Part shown: positions 22,523 to 36,490 of the stretch, piece by piece
How positions within the stretch are numbered: the first letter of the stretch is position 1
Layout of the letters: the number at the start of each line of letters is the position of its first letter
From: Lenzites betulinus
Taxonomy: Eukaryota > Basidiomycota > Agaricomycetes > Polyporales > Polyporaceae
Direction of reading: 5' to 3'
DNA length: 64,000 bases
Assembly (NCBI GenBank): GCA_022264855.1
Contig: JABYQU010000049.1
Location: 186,001-250,000, forward strand
The notes under the pieces: generated by a model
Databases searched by the model: none
Seen by the model: the letters and a program-made list of their open reading frames with translations, nothing else
Told to the model about the DNA's origin: nothing
Translations under genes and position numbers: made by a program

Positions 22523-25500
22523 GATCGATGGAGGGCTGTACGCAGGACCGAAGAGCGGGTGGCGATGGGTGGTCGAGGTATCTGGATAGAAGACAAGAGA
22601 TGACGGAAGGGGGCGCTGGTAGAGGGGTGGTCGAGTCCCACGAATAAGGAGCGGCTACATGGGGCGGTGTGTTCTTCTTGTCAGACGATATTAGGATTCA
22701 GCATGGCCACGCACACTCCTTACACCGTTCTCTGTACATCCTCGTACTATGGAAATCGACATATCTGCGGTCAGAAGATCGTGTTCGGAAGCCTGGACAG
22801 CGGGTGGCGTATATTAGTATGCAGCATGGGAGCCTGGCGGCATGCTCACCGTTGCTTGGAAGGGCGGAGAGAACATAGTTAACGTTGCAGTTGAGCAGCG
22901 TGTGGTTTGGAAGCGAGGACGAGTGTCTTCAAATGAATCACGAGTACCGCCTGTGACGGCAATTTTCGGGCATCGCTCCGATAATCAAGGGCCGGGATTC
23001 CAGACGATATGTGGGTGGAAGAAAATCAAACGATGGGCGACTTGCCTGTGCTGTTAGGGATGCATTCCGGCACTGGAGTTTTCCAGCATGTATAACAAGA
23101 GAACAAGGTTCAAGCCGCACACAAAGTTCGCTCGTCGCTGTATCAGCCGCATAACAGCATATGTGCAAGTACGGTAGGTCCCCCAGCTTCAAGCCAGACA
23201 ATCGCTTAGTGTCACAAGTGCCCAGTTCGGTATACGAGGAACCCCAGCTACGAAGGCTTATTGCATTACACCAAACGCGGATGGAAACCACAAGATCTAT
23301 GAACAGGCTACGCCAGAAGCCAGAACTCATAATCGCAAAGCAGCCGAGATCCCAGGTATCTGAATTCATACAGAAGATCCAGATGGTCTCAGGACGCAGT
23401 TGGCTACAGTTCTGAACTGTTCCCGAGAGTATATCGACAGAGAGATGTCGATGATGGCGGAAGGACCAGAGAGTCATCCTGATTGGATTGATTCAGATTG
23501 ATTCCGAACCCGCGGAGACGCCCACGGAAGAATCCGGAGCAGGACAGAGCGGCTAAGGTGCAGACTTTACCGAAGTCTGCCAGCTGTGGAGGTTGAAAGT
23601 ACTGCTGGATCAGCGCGTTTGTGACGGTTTGTCGGCATAGAATAGTCTTGCTGTTTGGGTCTGTGTCGGAAATTGCGCTCGGTTTTGGTTCTGTATTTTG
23701 AAGGAGGTGGTCGTGCCACTGGCACGACGGCCGTCGAGACGTCGGTGGCTGGTGGTGGCACTGACAAGGAGCATCAGCAAAAAATTGAAAACGCAGCCGT
23801 CGAGGTCCAAATCTTCAGTTAAAAGTTCGTATAGCTGCTATTCCTGATGTGATTCCTTCCTTATGGCCGAAAATGTTTTACAAGAGTGAGCGGTTGCGTT
23901 TACCACTGCTATCAAGGAAAGTACTCACACGCTTCTTAATCCCCGGGTCATTTTTATGCAACCGCATCCCCGGGTAGACACAGGCAGTGTCGTACAGCGT
24001 CATTCGTCTTGCACGTTCCAGTCCGGAGGCCTGCTGCAGTGCGCCTCGCTAATGACGAGAACGACGTAGCGCGCGCCACAACGATTTGAAGTTTACCTTC
24101 GGTTGAGTTCAAACCAGAACGCCACGCACCCTACGAAATGTCCCTCCAGCGCCCCCAGAGTCAGCTGAGCCAGTGCTTGCAGTACTTGTTATCTGGAAGT
24201 CGAGGTCATCCAGTGCACGCCTCCCGGTGCCAAGTCCTCCCAGCACGCGCCCTGCCAATCGAGACCTGAAGACCGCCACGTGCATCCATTCATTCGCAGT
24301 TCTCGCCAGCCACGGCAGGATCATATCGCCGCGCGCGGACGCGCCGCCTCCCAGGGTCGCGGGGCTACTTCCAGGGTCCGGACACACCAGCCGGCTTGCA
24401 CGCGCGCCGCGGCCGAGACCAATACGCGCCTGCGCGCACACCGCGGCGAGGCGTGCGCCAGCCTCCCGTCAGGTCCTGCGGCGCGTCCTGGGAGAGCCGC
24501 ATGCCAACGTGGAGTTTCTCGCGCGCAAGGGGTGGATCATCTTGTGAACTCGAGTCGCGTGCAGGGTCGGGGCCGGCTCAAGGGACGCGCGCGAGGGCAA
24601 GAGCGTAGCGGGCTTCGAACCTTGGTACAATGAACAGCACAGTGATCGTTGAATGTCCACCGTTCGAAGGCGAGGGTGGTCATCGCGCACGTCAGGGGTG
24701 CAGGCGTTGTCCACCGCGTGCTCCACGGCAGGCAGAACGTTACGATTGTCGCTGGTCCGCTGAGAGCTCCCGACAGCCCCAAAGCCCGAGCCACACGGGT
24801 GGCCCGGGAGCGCTTCCCAGGGACGAACAGATGGTCGCGTTCAACTCCTGGTTCACTGTGCATCCGGAGCATGGCAGGTGTCAGCCTCCAGCCCCCAATT
24901 TACCGACACGCGGCGCCCCGAACGCACCTGCCCATCCAGATCCTATGCATCTCGATGATGACAAAATGATATCACGCACTGTTGGCTGGATGATCGTGCA
25001 ACTTGAAGGTTCCGGGGTGCGGATAGCATGGAGAGTGACTGAGAAATTTCGACGAGATTTCGCAGTAGCGTGGCGCCGAAGGCGCTCGAGGATAGGTCAT
25101 ACGAGCAAGCGGCCTTGTGCGTCCTTCTACTGCACGCCTTGGCCGGAAACTGAACACAGGGTGGCCACGGCAGAGAGTGACGCATTGCGCAAGGTGGACG
25201 CCCGCGTCTGGCTATCTCTCTCGGCCCGCAGAGAGAAGGCGAGCGCCTCAATCGCATGGAACACCCGCTGGCGTTTCGGCACACGGAAAAAGGCCGGCAC
25301 GCAGGACCACGCTGACAGATGAACAACAGCAAAGCCCCTGTACTGGAAGCACATCGCACGCGATGCACCCCGAGACGCACGACCAACGCGGTGTGCATCG
25401 GGCCGCAGCGTCCCTGCCTCACGCACCTTCTGTACACGCAGGCCGGGTGGCGTACATCCCCGAGAGCTCGGTGAAAATTTGTCGACCGTACTGGGGCCGG

Positions 25501-28500
25501 GGTCGGAGCACAGGATTCATGTGAAACGACGTCTGGAGCCCGGTGGCGCTATGCTGGGACGTGTTGAAGGCGTGGCCCGGCCGGCGCGAATGAGCGGACG
25601 TTCGGAGGCCCGCAGGGGGTTGAGATAGTACTGACGAGAACAGGTCGGACGATCCTGTCGTTCGGAGTGTTCAGCCATCCAGCGACACGTCGGGCATTCC
25701 GGCCACCCGCGCGCGGAAGATTGATATAGCACTACTGCAGTGGGCGTGGTCGATTGCTCTCCCCGCCGGCAGATGAATGTGCGTGCTGATAACCTTGACC
25801 AGCTGGTCTGTCGGTACACAGATTGCGGACGTTGCTGAGGGAGCGAAGTTTCTGGATAGGGTGGGTAGACACTTAGCGTCATGCGCTGTCGCGGGCGCGC
25901 ACGCACGTGGCGACCGGGGCGTAGGCGACGATCCATCCAGACATCCTTCAGATGGATGGTGAGAAGCGGCCACCGCAGTGCTGATTGCATGCCAGCTCGG
26001 GGGATGCAACATCTGTATGGGTTGGGCTTGTGCTGGCATCCTGATCCATGGACGAGTTCGGGTCGCGAATTCCTCCGCGGAGCAGCCGGTTAAACCCTTT
26101 CCAGATGAAAAAGTAAGTACCAAGCATCTCCGTAACCATACTCTGAGACTCACGTCGAGAAGGCCTCAATCAAAGTCGTGCCCGACAGTGAGGTTGGAAG
26201 ACCGGTACATATCTCCTGTACGGAAGATCCGGGTATAATCCGAGGGGATTAGATAGCAGCCCTCGGGGAAGATCCTCGCGCGTCCGCTCACAAGGAAATC
26301 CCCCGCCCCAGCTCTCTACCGCTCCTCGACACCGTGGCGGCCGCAAGGGAAATAGATGACCTGCAGGTTGGCGCAGATTACAGTGAGGAAGACGTGGGGG
26401 ATCGTCCCCGGAGCTGCCCCACATGCGCCAGCACGCCTCGGGCTCCTGCAGGGCCTTTCCTCGCGTGTTAGCTCAGTTTCCCACCCGCGACGTGGATCAC
26501 TGCGAGATTCACCAAGCGCATCCTCCCCAGATCATTTCTCGGGGTGAAGGCATTCCGCCGAGGCCGGAGAGCCCACTCGATACTCACGGACAGCCGATTG
26601 GGAGACCTGTATACGCATTCCGGCGCTGGAGGGCCCACGGTCGACACGTAGCAGCCGCAGGAGCAGCGGGAGCCACACGAAGTCCGGTAACTTTCCCCAT
26701 TGATGGCAGGCTAGTGGCCTTTTCTCGTCTCGGGTGCGTCGAGCCGTTCCATGAAGGAGCCAGGGTCGGACGCGCTGTGCATGTGTTGCTGCGCCGGCAT
26801 GCGACGCAGCAGAGGGCCCATCCGCACGGAAATATTCGCTAAAACCTCTCAGCGTACTAATGCCTATGTGTGGATTTCGGGTGGCTATGGAGAAGTAGGC
26901 CTGGGAATTGCAAATCGTTTTGGTTCGAGTGGAACATTTCAGATAGCAGACTACCCACCTTACTCAAGTTGGCTCATTGTCGGATAGACCAGCCCGTAGA
27001 TATCTCCTCCATTCATGAGATCGCTTAGCGCGGTATCAGTGTTATAACGACGCGTGTGTATGGTCGTGTCGTGTAGAAAAACGGACGACTCTGAACGACG
27101 TCGGGGAGCGGACGATGTGGCGGATGCAGTGCGAAAAACCCGCGCTAATCTACCAAATGGAACCCAATCTCGGATAATTGAGTATCTGCCGACAAGGCAC
27201 GCCATACTTGGGAGATTCACATGCCTTATCAGGAAGTGGCCCTGGCAAAGGTTGTGCTCGGATGTTTGTCGACCGATACTTGCTCGTCGTTGGCTGCTTC
27301 GTTCTGTACCACAATCCACGTATACAACATCAAGTGTATGCGGCATAAAAGACCCGTTATAAGGACACCTTGGCTCAGGATATGCTGGTGAGTAATCATT
27401 CGTACGCTCGAGCCTGGGAAACTTCATATTCACTCTCGAAGCTTTGCCGGCTCGCGCGCCAGTCACTGCGGACTGATACGGTACAACGTCCACTGCAGTT
27501 CAGAACTGTCAGATTTCGTTCAGCGCCTTAAATCCCTGACGAGTCCCAGGAGGTGATATTGTAGAAGAAACCCCGCCTCCCACCCCCTCTAGACTCGGGA
27601 GAAGACTTGCCAATGCCAGCGGACGTGAGCGACGGCCCACACGCATGCAAGCCGTTCTGATTCAGGCCCAAGTCGAAGTGCAAGCACGCTTCTACCGGAG
27701 CATGTGAACGCACGCGGCGTTCTCACCCTACTTTCCTCCCCCTTGGCACTTACACACTCCTTCAGACGGCTACGATTACGTCCAGGGCACAAAAATACTG
27801 CGCGCTGGACGGCAACCCTGACATCGCATGACGGCGTGCAGCCATACCGTGCAATCATGCCGTGACACCACATCTTTCCTATCGTACGCCGCGCATCCTG
27901 TGTGGTGTCATTCAGGCTCCTAGCAGAAGAGCTGTACAAACCTGGTTGGTTGCCGGGCCCCGACACATTGGAAAGTCCTGCCCTGTCCGGTCGGTGCTCC
28001 CCAAAGTCTATCTATGCAATCTGCCTCTATACAACCAGTAACTGCAATCCCGCACACACCATTCCGCACACAACATCTGAGTTGAAATCGGATTACTCGA
28101 CCCATATGTGGCGTCCACCGTCGTGCAATCTGACCGCGTGCCCTCGCTTCCGATCAGCGTCCGCTGCATCCGCGAACCGCGTCGCGACACTGGCTCGTAT
28201 CGTCCAGAACCCGGCGACGACGACACGGGCCGTCCATCAAGCTCAGCTTCGCCGCGTCGAGCCCTCCACGCGGCGGACTTAGGCTCACTTGCGTGCCGGC
28301 AGCCTTTCACTGGCCGCGACGGCGGTGGGACTGGGTCTGGACGCGGTCAGCGGCGTGAGGTAAGCGAGACTCGCCGCGAGCTTGCCTGGCACGGACGTAC
28401 AACTCTCAACGTTCGGCGGGCAGGCGTGGTGGGCGCGAACAGACGACCGGACGGCTGGGTGATACCAATCAGAGTTAGGTTTGGGCCGCGATTTTCGTGC

Positions 28501-31500
28501 GGGACGCTTACGGGATGCGCTATACTTGCGTGCGCACTTACGTCCAAGCGTCACGCGGGCGTATCGAGAATGGCTGGCGGGCTGCCTGTTTTGCCCAGGC
28601 ACGCGCGCGTATTTCCCGGGGCGGGAGACGAGAGTCGTCCCACTCTGGTGATATGTTCCGCGGGCTCTGTGTGCGGATGCATTGGATGACGACGGCTTTG
28701 TGGGTTCTATGAGCTAGGCTGGTGCTATGACATAGTTGCTGACCTGTGTACATTTGAATTCCAGGCGTAATCATAGGCATGGACCTCGGAACGAGACCTG
28801 ACGTAGTCAACTACGATCTCGTCGCACGCACCGGGCGACTCGGCCGCAACAAATCAAAGGCCCGCCAGGTTGGCGGGATACATCCGCGAGAGTTCAAGGC
28901 CAGCTGCCCGAGATCCCTCGGCGAGCGGGCGGGGTCGGTCGGTCTCCGGTGCGTCCCAGCTTCCATAAATTTCCTTACGCTTCCCTGAGTACGAGCGGCA
29001 GGCTAAGGGCGGATGTGGGCTACGAGCCACGAGGACGCCGGCGGGGCCACCCAGCGCCGACGTCCACCGAGCGTGCCCGCCCCCAGCCTGCTGCCGGCAT
29101 GTACACGACCGTCCGATTCTTCCGAATATTCGCGATGCGCGCAGGGAGGACACTGCAACGGTGAACGCCGCTGTCACGCCCTTCCCTACTCGCTTGCCGC
29201 CGTCCTCCATCCGTCCCCCGGATCTCCAGGTCGCGCCCGGTGCCAAGCGTATCACCCTGAGCATGCTCGTGCGCCCTGAGAATTTGCCGGGGGCGCGGAC
29301 GTGCACGACGCGCGACTCATCATACGCTCATCTCCAGAGAGGGCCTAGCATGCGTCGTGGACGAGCCTGTGTCTCCTGAATGCCCGGACCCGGGCACGCT
29401 CCCGCCCGCGTGCTTCGTGGCTCGCGGGACTGTCTCCGGTCGCCGTCGCACACCAGCCCCAGTCCCTTCCGCGCGTCGCTCTCGAGCGCTAAGTGGGCCA
29501 ACGTGCCCGGCCAGACCTGCAACTTCAGTTTACGGGCGCATCTCAGTTTCATTTCGCGTAGAGCTTCTGGCAGGCCCGCGCGTGTACCGTAAGCGCAGCG
29601 CAGAGAGTTCCCGAGCACACCGCTGGTTCCTCGCCGGCGCACACGCCACAGCGTGATCTATGCACACGACAGCGTGGAACGGCGAGTTCGTGCCCGCGCG
29701 CGAGCGCGAGCGTGTCCCCGCCTATTCCTGATCCTGCCTGCGCAGTCCTGGGCCATGCATAACGCCCCGCCGACCGACAAGGCCCTCGGGCTAGAGGGCG
29801 AGACTGAGAGCTAGGCGTGCAGTAACGCCGCCGGTGGAGTCCGGAGGCTCGACATCAAGGCCAGCTCCGAGTCTCAAGCCAGCCCCGAGCAAGCTTGAAC
29901 GACGTGCACTCGCGATCGCGCCGGGGCGTGCATCTTCGAAGCCCTGCGCCGGATCGCTGCGGCCAGCGGCCAGCGGTGCCTCGTCGGTCCGCGCGCAGGG
30001 CCCGACCATGGGCTCGTAGAGCAGGGAAGCACAACCAGTGGAGGGGGCCGAGGAGCTCGTCGGCGGATCTGAGTATATCACGCAGTGGCGGCGGGCGGGA
30101 GCTGGCGAGAACGCCGAGGCTTGTATTGAGCGGAGTCGAGTCATGCTGGGGTTCGTCATATCCGTCTCATGTCCAAGTTCTTCGAGTTCGAGTTCGACGA
30201 GTCGCAGTCCAACGACCGCATCTCTGCTTTCCCTGCGTTACGCGGAGTCGTGCTTGGGTTCACCATATCTGCGCTCGAGTTCGGGTTGAAGTTCGACTTC
30301 GACTTCAACGGCTCGGAGTCTGATTACTGAGTGCTACGTCTCAACTTCGCCCTGCTTCACTCTCTTCCACCTGTCCTCAACGAAGTCCCCGCACACAGAA
30401 TATGGCGCCGCCACACCCCGTACTGGCAGTGGCGGCGAGATAGAGACGGCCCGGCCCAAACTCAGTCCCGCCCTTCGCGAAGGGATCCCCGTCGAAGGCG
30501 CGACTGAACACGTCGGAGTTCGCGCACTCGCGTCCGTGCAGCCCTCTTCCGCCCCCATGCTTCGGCCTTCGCACTGCGAGCCGTTGGCAGTGCGGGCGGG
30601 GCGGAGTGCGCCAGGGAGCGGGTGCGTCGGAGTGCGGGGTGCGGGGTGGTGCGCGCGACGATGCGCGTTTGTGAATGCATGAACCCTGTGCGTCCAGGGG
30701 CGGCGCGTCCGGAAGGCGGCTCCATGCGGATAGGTCGGACGCGAGCTGGAGTGCGGGTGGCGGGTGTCGCCCTTGGGGCGTACACGTACGAGACCCTGAG
30801 AAGTCGCTGGCCGGGTCCTGGCAGTCACATTCCTTTGAAGGGTAATGATACCCAACGTCTGCTATCGAGCTTGCGTACCGTTCGCGCTGTCCAAGGCTCG
30901 CTCGTTGGCTACTTTCAGGACCCAATATCGCACGGGAACGGTCCGAATTATCACTATGCCACCAATCGTGCACTGCGTCCAATTACAAGACCGTCCCGTA
31001 CGTACTGTCCACAGTCCACCAGTCATCGATCACTCATAACGCCCTGACCCTCCCCCTAGCGGCGCGAACAAGGGGCGCGATGCATGGGGAACAGCGTGGT
31101 GCGCGGCCTTAAGATGGGGCTTCGGATCGATCGCGTTTTGGCAGTAGCCTCCTGCCACCCGGCGGAAGGGTGTCTGGTTGGTCGCTGCTTCGCGGCATGC
31201 GCGTTCGCACTGCGTGCGCCCGAGAACCCCCCGAGGGCGTGCATGCGGGTGCTTTCCGCCTTCCACCCCGAACGTAACAGTGAACTCCAGATGAAGTATC
31301 AGCCTGAGATGAGGTGTCCAGCACGCACGCAATGGTTCGTGAACACGAACCACATCTCTCATCCGTGGCGGAGCATCATAATGACTGATATCCGTGATAG
31401 ACTCAAGCTTAGCGAGCCCCCGGAAATGAGCAGCATCCGGTTGGCCGATACCTATTCCCGGAGGGCGCGAAGATACGGTGGCAGCAGCTGCGCCGTCTGC

Positions 31501-32651
31501 CACTGGCACCGTACCGCACGGCGACAGATCACGTTAGCCCAGCCGTCCATCTCTGCACACATGCCTCGCCCCACCTGCCGCTCGCCCCACCGGACAGGCA
31601 ACCCCCGTTCCTGCTCCTCCGACGCGGACGTACGAAGCCACGGTGCGCCTGTGGCGCGCCCTGGAACGCGATGCGCAGGCTGAGCTTCAACTTGTTGCGT
31701 TGAATCCCGCCGTGCCCTCGGTCCCGCCCCACACGCGCCGCCGATCCTCCGCCCCACACGCGCTGTGCGCCCGCCATCCACATCGCGAAGGGCGCGAAGA
31801 GGGTTAACGTGGACGTCTGGGTGGAAAAGGATCTCGGCCTCGCCGTCGTGTGGCTGGGTCGGTTCTGCTTCCACGACCGCGACCGCGTACCTATCGCCAG
31901 TCGCATCAGGCTCCTCCCCATCCTCGAGCTCTGGCACGGCCCCCTTCCATGCCAGAATCCACCGCCCGCTCATACGACTTGACCGCGAAGATCAAGATAA
32001 CAAGTTGTCGTCCACTGTGAACGTTGCGCCACGCCCCGCCGGCGGCCCATCCTGGCATCCTGGCATCGACTCGGAACCCAGCCCGGCCGGCCTATAGTAA
32101 TCCCCCACCGTGCTTCGAACAACTCGAACGCGAACTCTGTCTCTGCCTCGAAGCGCGCCCTTCAGAATCCCAGAATCCCCACCACGCAATGACACACCGC
32201 GTCCGAGTTCCACACCGCACCCAACCAGCCGACGACGTCTGATCGTGATGCCCGCACCCTGACCCGTGCCCTCCTTCCGTACACCCGCAGCCCCCGCGCC
32301 TCCAGCCGCCCGGACCTCCGACCGTCCGAGCCTCCGAGCCTCCGCGGGGCCAGCCCCGAGCGCACGAAGACCGCAGGCAGGGCCGTCACAGCGGCGACCA
32401 CACACGACCCCGCCCGCCCATGCTTCCGGCGGCCATGCATGGCAGGGGACGTTGCGCGGCGCGCGCCCGGCCAGCCTGAGTAGCCGACGCTGCCTGCGCC
32501 GCTGCCCATCTCGTCATCTTCAGATTCTTCGCTCAGCCTCCAAAGGTCGGCTCTCGTGCTAGCACCGCCAGTGGGCCGTGGAGGCATCCCCGCGGACTCG
32601 GAGCGCACTGAGCTCGAAGCGTGCTGGTTCTAGCGGCGGCGATTGGGCGTG
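22523..32651. other. gene-poor, GC-rich region
   Basis: Ten kilobases hold no exon chain I can defend. From about 24100 on the base composition is GC-rich, so long frames stay open on both strands by chance (for example 24630-25322 and 28108-28689 plus; 22938-23477 minus). Their translations are low in complexity, rich in Arg/Pro/Ala/Ser, and lack hydrophobic cores or known motifs. Decayed repeats are present (see 30131-30310). It may be old transposon debris, a long non-coding locus, or contain small genes I cannot see. Confidence 0.4.
30131..30310 (+). repeat. diverged tandem duplication, period about 111 bp
   Basis: CGGAGTCGAGTCATGCTGGG near 30131 returns as CGGAGTCGTGCTTGGG near 30242. 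Both are followed by GGTTC..CATATC.G and then by strings of TTCGAGTTCGA or TTCGACTTCGA. The units are clearly related but have diverged by substitutions and small indels. Confidence 0.5.
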
Positions 32652-34287
32652 CATCAGGGAAAACCTCCCGTTGAGATACGGCATATTTCCGCCAAATATC
32701 GGGCATTCAAGCATATATCCCAATATAATGTGTCGCCACACTATTTCCCGCAATCGTGTGGTGTCGATTCTAGATGTGGGTGTATATCACGATATATCAT
32801 CAATATATCTTCACATTCTGCAGTATTTCGTCCACATATCTGAGCATGTTCCCACATAGCACACCGGGTTATGAAAGAGAAATAGCCGTGAATGCGGCAT
32901 ATATTATGATAAGACTATGATACATCAGAGGCCTAACATGACAAATAGACTACTAGTAGCTGAGTCAAAGAGTATACTATGAATATTGAACCTCCTGCTC
33001 ATACGGACTCTCAGAACCTGTATATGATGTGAGCATAGAGCGCTGAGGGGGTGCACACCCAACTTACCAGACAAGACCCCTGCGATGACGACGAAGGCAA
33101 GCAAGCCGTCTTCAGCCAGCTATGACACACTTCACTGCTGGAAATATCAGATTGTACATACCTTCTGTAACCGAGGACGATTCGCTGGAGCTACTGTCGG
33201 TATAACCCACTGTGGTCAGATGCCGTAGGACGACGGCGACTCCACGCAGCCCAACGAAGAAGACTACTCACCATTGACTGGGTACGGTGAACCATATACA
33301 GGCCATACAGGGTCTTGCCGACATAGTGGACAAACTTAACTGGCACTCACGTCATTGACATGTCACTAGTGGCGATTGACTTACTTGGGAGGTTTCGCGG
33401 GATGATGGACGTCGTGAGCAGAAAGCCCATGCCAGAAGCCAGTGGTTGTGATAGGAGGTACCAAGAGCTAGCGGAGAACGAGGAAGACAGACGTATTGGT
33501 ATAGGCGTGTAGGAGACTCGGAGGGGAAGGAAAGAAGGAGGAGCAACGCGCCAGCGCACCGTCCGCGCCAGCAAGTACTCGGGCGCTTTTGATCAAACCA
33601 AATATACATAAACAAACTGCCGCCGGCGTCGCGTAGTTTGTACTTAGCAAATTCCTGTTCCCGGCCTACTAGTACAACTTTGAGGTAGACGACAGCAACA
33701 TACACCGATGGCCGTCCGTCATCCATTTCAAAACCTCATTAATGTTGCCGTATCCTCTCCTCAAAGGTTGTTGTAACGCTGCATGCTAAGTAACTGGTAA
33801 ATAAATTCATCCACGCGTCATCAACACTTGTAGGGCCGCCGGGGGACAGCCTGCTATCCGTGAGTTCCGTGGCAGGTAGCATGTCATGTTATGTCAACGA
33901 AACTGATTGTATTCTCTGCACAGAGTCGATCCTGCAGCATAGAAATACATGGTGTACCTCTACTGCGTCGCACTACATCGGGTATGATACATATTATCAA
34001 CTGGGTGCATATGTAACAGGACGTCTGCTTTGTGCAAGAATATGGCAGACTGATTCTCGTCATGTTGGCGTCACTATATACTGAGTATGTGTGCTCGTTT
34101 GCTTGCCCGATATGTCTTGAAACATCGAGACATATCAGGAATCTCTGAGGGATACCATCGATATATCGTGACATTCTCTATATATCCGCGATATATCACC
34201 GCATGCTCGATATATTTCTGATATACTGTGACATGCTCAGTATATTTGCGATATAGTGGCTATGTCAGAGGGAGGTTTTTCCTGATG
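32652..34287. mobile_element. non-autonomous TIR DNA transposon (1.6 kb) with subterminal repeats
   Basis: The left end reads CATCAGGGAAAACCTCCC (32652-32669) and the right end is its reverse complement with one mismatch (34270-34287). Inside both ends lie AT-rich subterminal arrays of GATATATC-like motifs; the right array has an exact 30-bp period. The interior has no transposase. Base composition drops sharply in GC at both ends compared with the flanks, which supports an insertion. The flanks share GCGTG (32647-32651 and 34289-34293) but one extra base on the right makes the target duplication uncertain. TIRs plus subterminal repeats recall hAT or KDZ-type (Dileera/Zisupton) elements; the superfamily is not decided. 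Confidence 0.7.
34160..34259 (+). repeat. 30-bp subterminal tandem repeat
   Basis: Three full units and one partial unit start at 34160, 34190, 34220 and 34250. The consensus is GATATATCGTGA followed by CATGCTCGATATATTTCC. Looser copies occur at the other element end (about 32670-32860). Such arrays are commonly transposase-binding sites. Confidence 0.75.
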
Positions 34288-36239
34288 TGCGTGGGGCGCG
34301 GCCGATCCGATTTCGCCTTTGAGTGCAGGGTGCACGGTGCTGCACGGGATTTTTTTTCGCTACCGCGGTAGCGTGCTGCGGCTCAGTACTATTCAATAGC
34401 GGGGTCTACACTCGCTGTCCTCGAGCCGAAAATACTGCGTGCGCAAAGGACGTGAAATTTATGTTCATTCACTCGGACGCGCACTACAAGCACGCGAAAG
34501 AGTGTACAACTAATACAAGGCCGCGACCCACTACACACCAGATCGCAGCAATCACACCAGCCAAAATCAGCATCAAGAATAAAGTTCCGCAGACGAGTCA
34601 CCGCCCCCCTCCCCCTAGGTCTCGCCTCAGCGCCCTCCCGCCCAGCGCACTAGACCTATTCGGCGCAGCCCAATCAAGGTTCCGCGCCAGAACACCAGAA
34701 CGCACGAACGCGAACATCACCGCCCGTCTCCTCGTCAATATCACTAGTATCGCCTCGCCACGCGGCCGTGCGCGCTCCCGGCTCGGGGTGATTCATTGCA
34801 CGTCCGCTCCTGGGACCGGCGAGCAGGAGGGAGCGCATCGATCGCGTGCACCGCCGGCAGGGGGCGGCGTGAGGGTGTACGAGTATCAGCAGCTCCTGCA
34901 CAGATCTCGAACCCTTGACCGAGGATGGTCCGGCGGCGCGATGTAAGCTAGCTCATGGTGTACTACGCACTCGCCGTCCGACTCGGACGCGCATGCGCAG
35001 TTGTGAGCTTGTGAGCTTGTAGTAGCTTCAGGCGCGACGTGACTAAAACAATCGATCGATAGCCGCTAGCCGACCGCCCCCATCTACACGTCCACAACTC
35101 TACGCGTACGCGATGACGATGACACGCACCTCCACCGCCCGCCATTACTGAGTAACACACGCACATCCACCACCCCACCGTCCCTCCGGGCTCGTTTACC
35201 CGCCGCTCACTAGCCACCCCAGCCGAGCTCCAAACGTTAACCCGCTTCCATCCCCCGGCCCGCATATCACCTCCCGCGCGCCCGCGCGTTAGTACGTACG
35301 TACATTCCAGCCCGAGCCGCCCACCGCAAGCGCACGACAAACAGAAGCCCGATCTGCGCCTCCTCAAAGCGCGCACCCGGCCTACCAGCAACGAGCGAGC
35401 GAGCGATTCCATGCCGCCGTCCTTATCAGCCACGGACGTATCGTTGCACATGTACTTCCTCGCGTTGAAACGTACGTAGCTCCATCTGCGAGGGTTTGGA
35501 GGGTGTTTCGCCGGCGGGGCGCCGCCGCCGCCGCCGCCGGGGGAGGCCTGTCAGGAGCTGGGGTGCTGGAGAACAACGGTGTACAGATGCAAAGACGTAC
35601 CGAACCAGGCACGCCGGCGCGTCGCTGTCGCCCACTCCTGGTAGCTAGCCGATGAACGTTATTCGCCGTACGGACCATACCTGGGACACCTCGCCGCCCG
35701 GCACAAACTCAAACCCAAATACAGCACGTTCCCTCCGACCGTCCGACCATCCCACCCGCCGACGCCGACTCGGAGTACCAGTCTCCGGCGGACACCCCGC
35801 CCCGCCCCCAAACCCAATTTCAAGACGCCGGCAGCCGGAGCACATGCATGGCATCCAGGGCAGCCAGGGCAGGGCAGGGCGCGATCGCGCCAGCTGGAAG
35901 GGCGCACGAGCCTATCGGAGCACCGTGGAAACCCCGTCTCAGCTCGCGTCTCGCGTCTCAGCTCGCGCTCCTCGCGTCTCCTCGCGTCTCTTACCCCTCC
36001 TCGCGTCTCCTCGCGCTCCTCGCGTCTCCGCGCGCCTTCCCACCGCTTCTCCCGCCAGTTCTCCCGCCGTTCTTCGCTGACACGCCCTCGTGCGCTCCCG
36101 CGCTCCCGCGCGGGCGCGCCCTGGGAGACGGAGAGGTCGCCGCGCGGGCTACCGCAGCGTGCCAGGGTCGCAGAAGGCAGGACGCCGTCGCCGCGCTCGT
36201 TGTGGCTTGCGATCCCTGTTCGCAACTCGCGACGCGATC

Positions 36240-36490
36240 TGCGATGGGGGTTTGCGACCATGACTCGCGACCTGCGATCGCGGCGTGCGACCGCGGTTTG
36301 CGGCCTGCGACGTGACTCGCGACTTGCGATGGGGGTTCGCGACCTGCGACCATGACTCGCGACCTGCGACGTGGTTTGCGACCCAGTGCGACTGTGACTC
36401 GCGCCTCGCGACTTGCGATGGGGGTTTGCGACCGTGACTCGCGGCCTGCGACCTGCGACCGTGATTCGCCTCCTGCGACCCGCGACTCGG
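36240..36490 (+). repeat. imperfect CGAC/TGCGAC minisatellite
   Basis: Phrases such as CTCGCGACTTGCGATGGGGG and TTTGCGACC recur many times with varied order and spacing. Larger units of about 100 bp can be seen (GACTTGCGATGGGGGTT at about 36324 and 36409). This is a decayed higher-order tandem repeat. Confidence 0.7.

Noticed and set aside
22938..23477. 179-codon minus-strand open frame
   Set aside because: Cys/Ser/Leu-rich translation with no family signal, no promoter layout and no exon partners; kept as a weak possibility only.
24630..25322. 230-codon plus-strand open frame in the gene-poor region
   Set aside because: Compositionally biased, overlaps equally long frames on the other strand, no recognisable domain or splice context.
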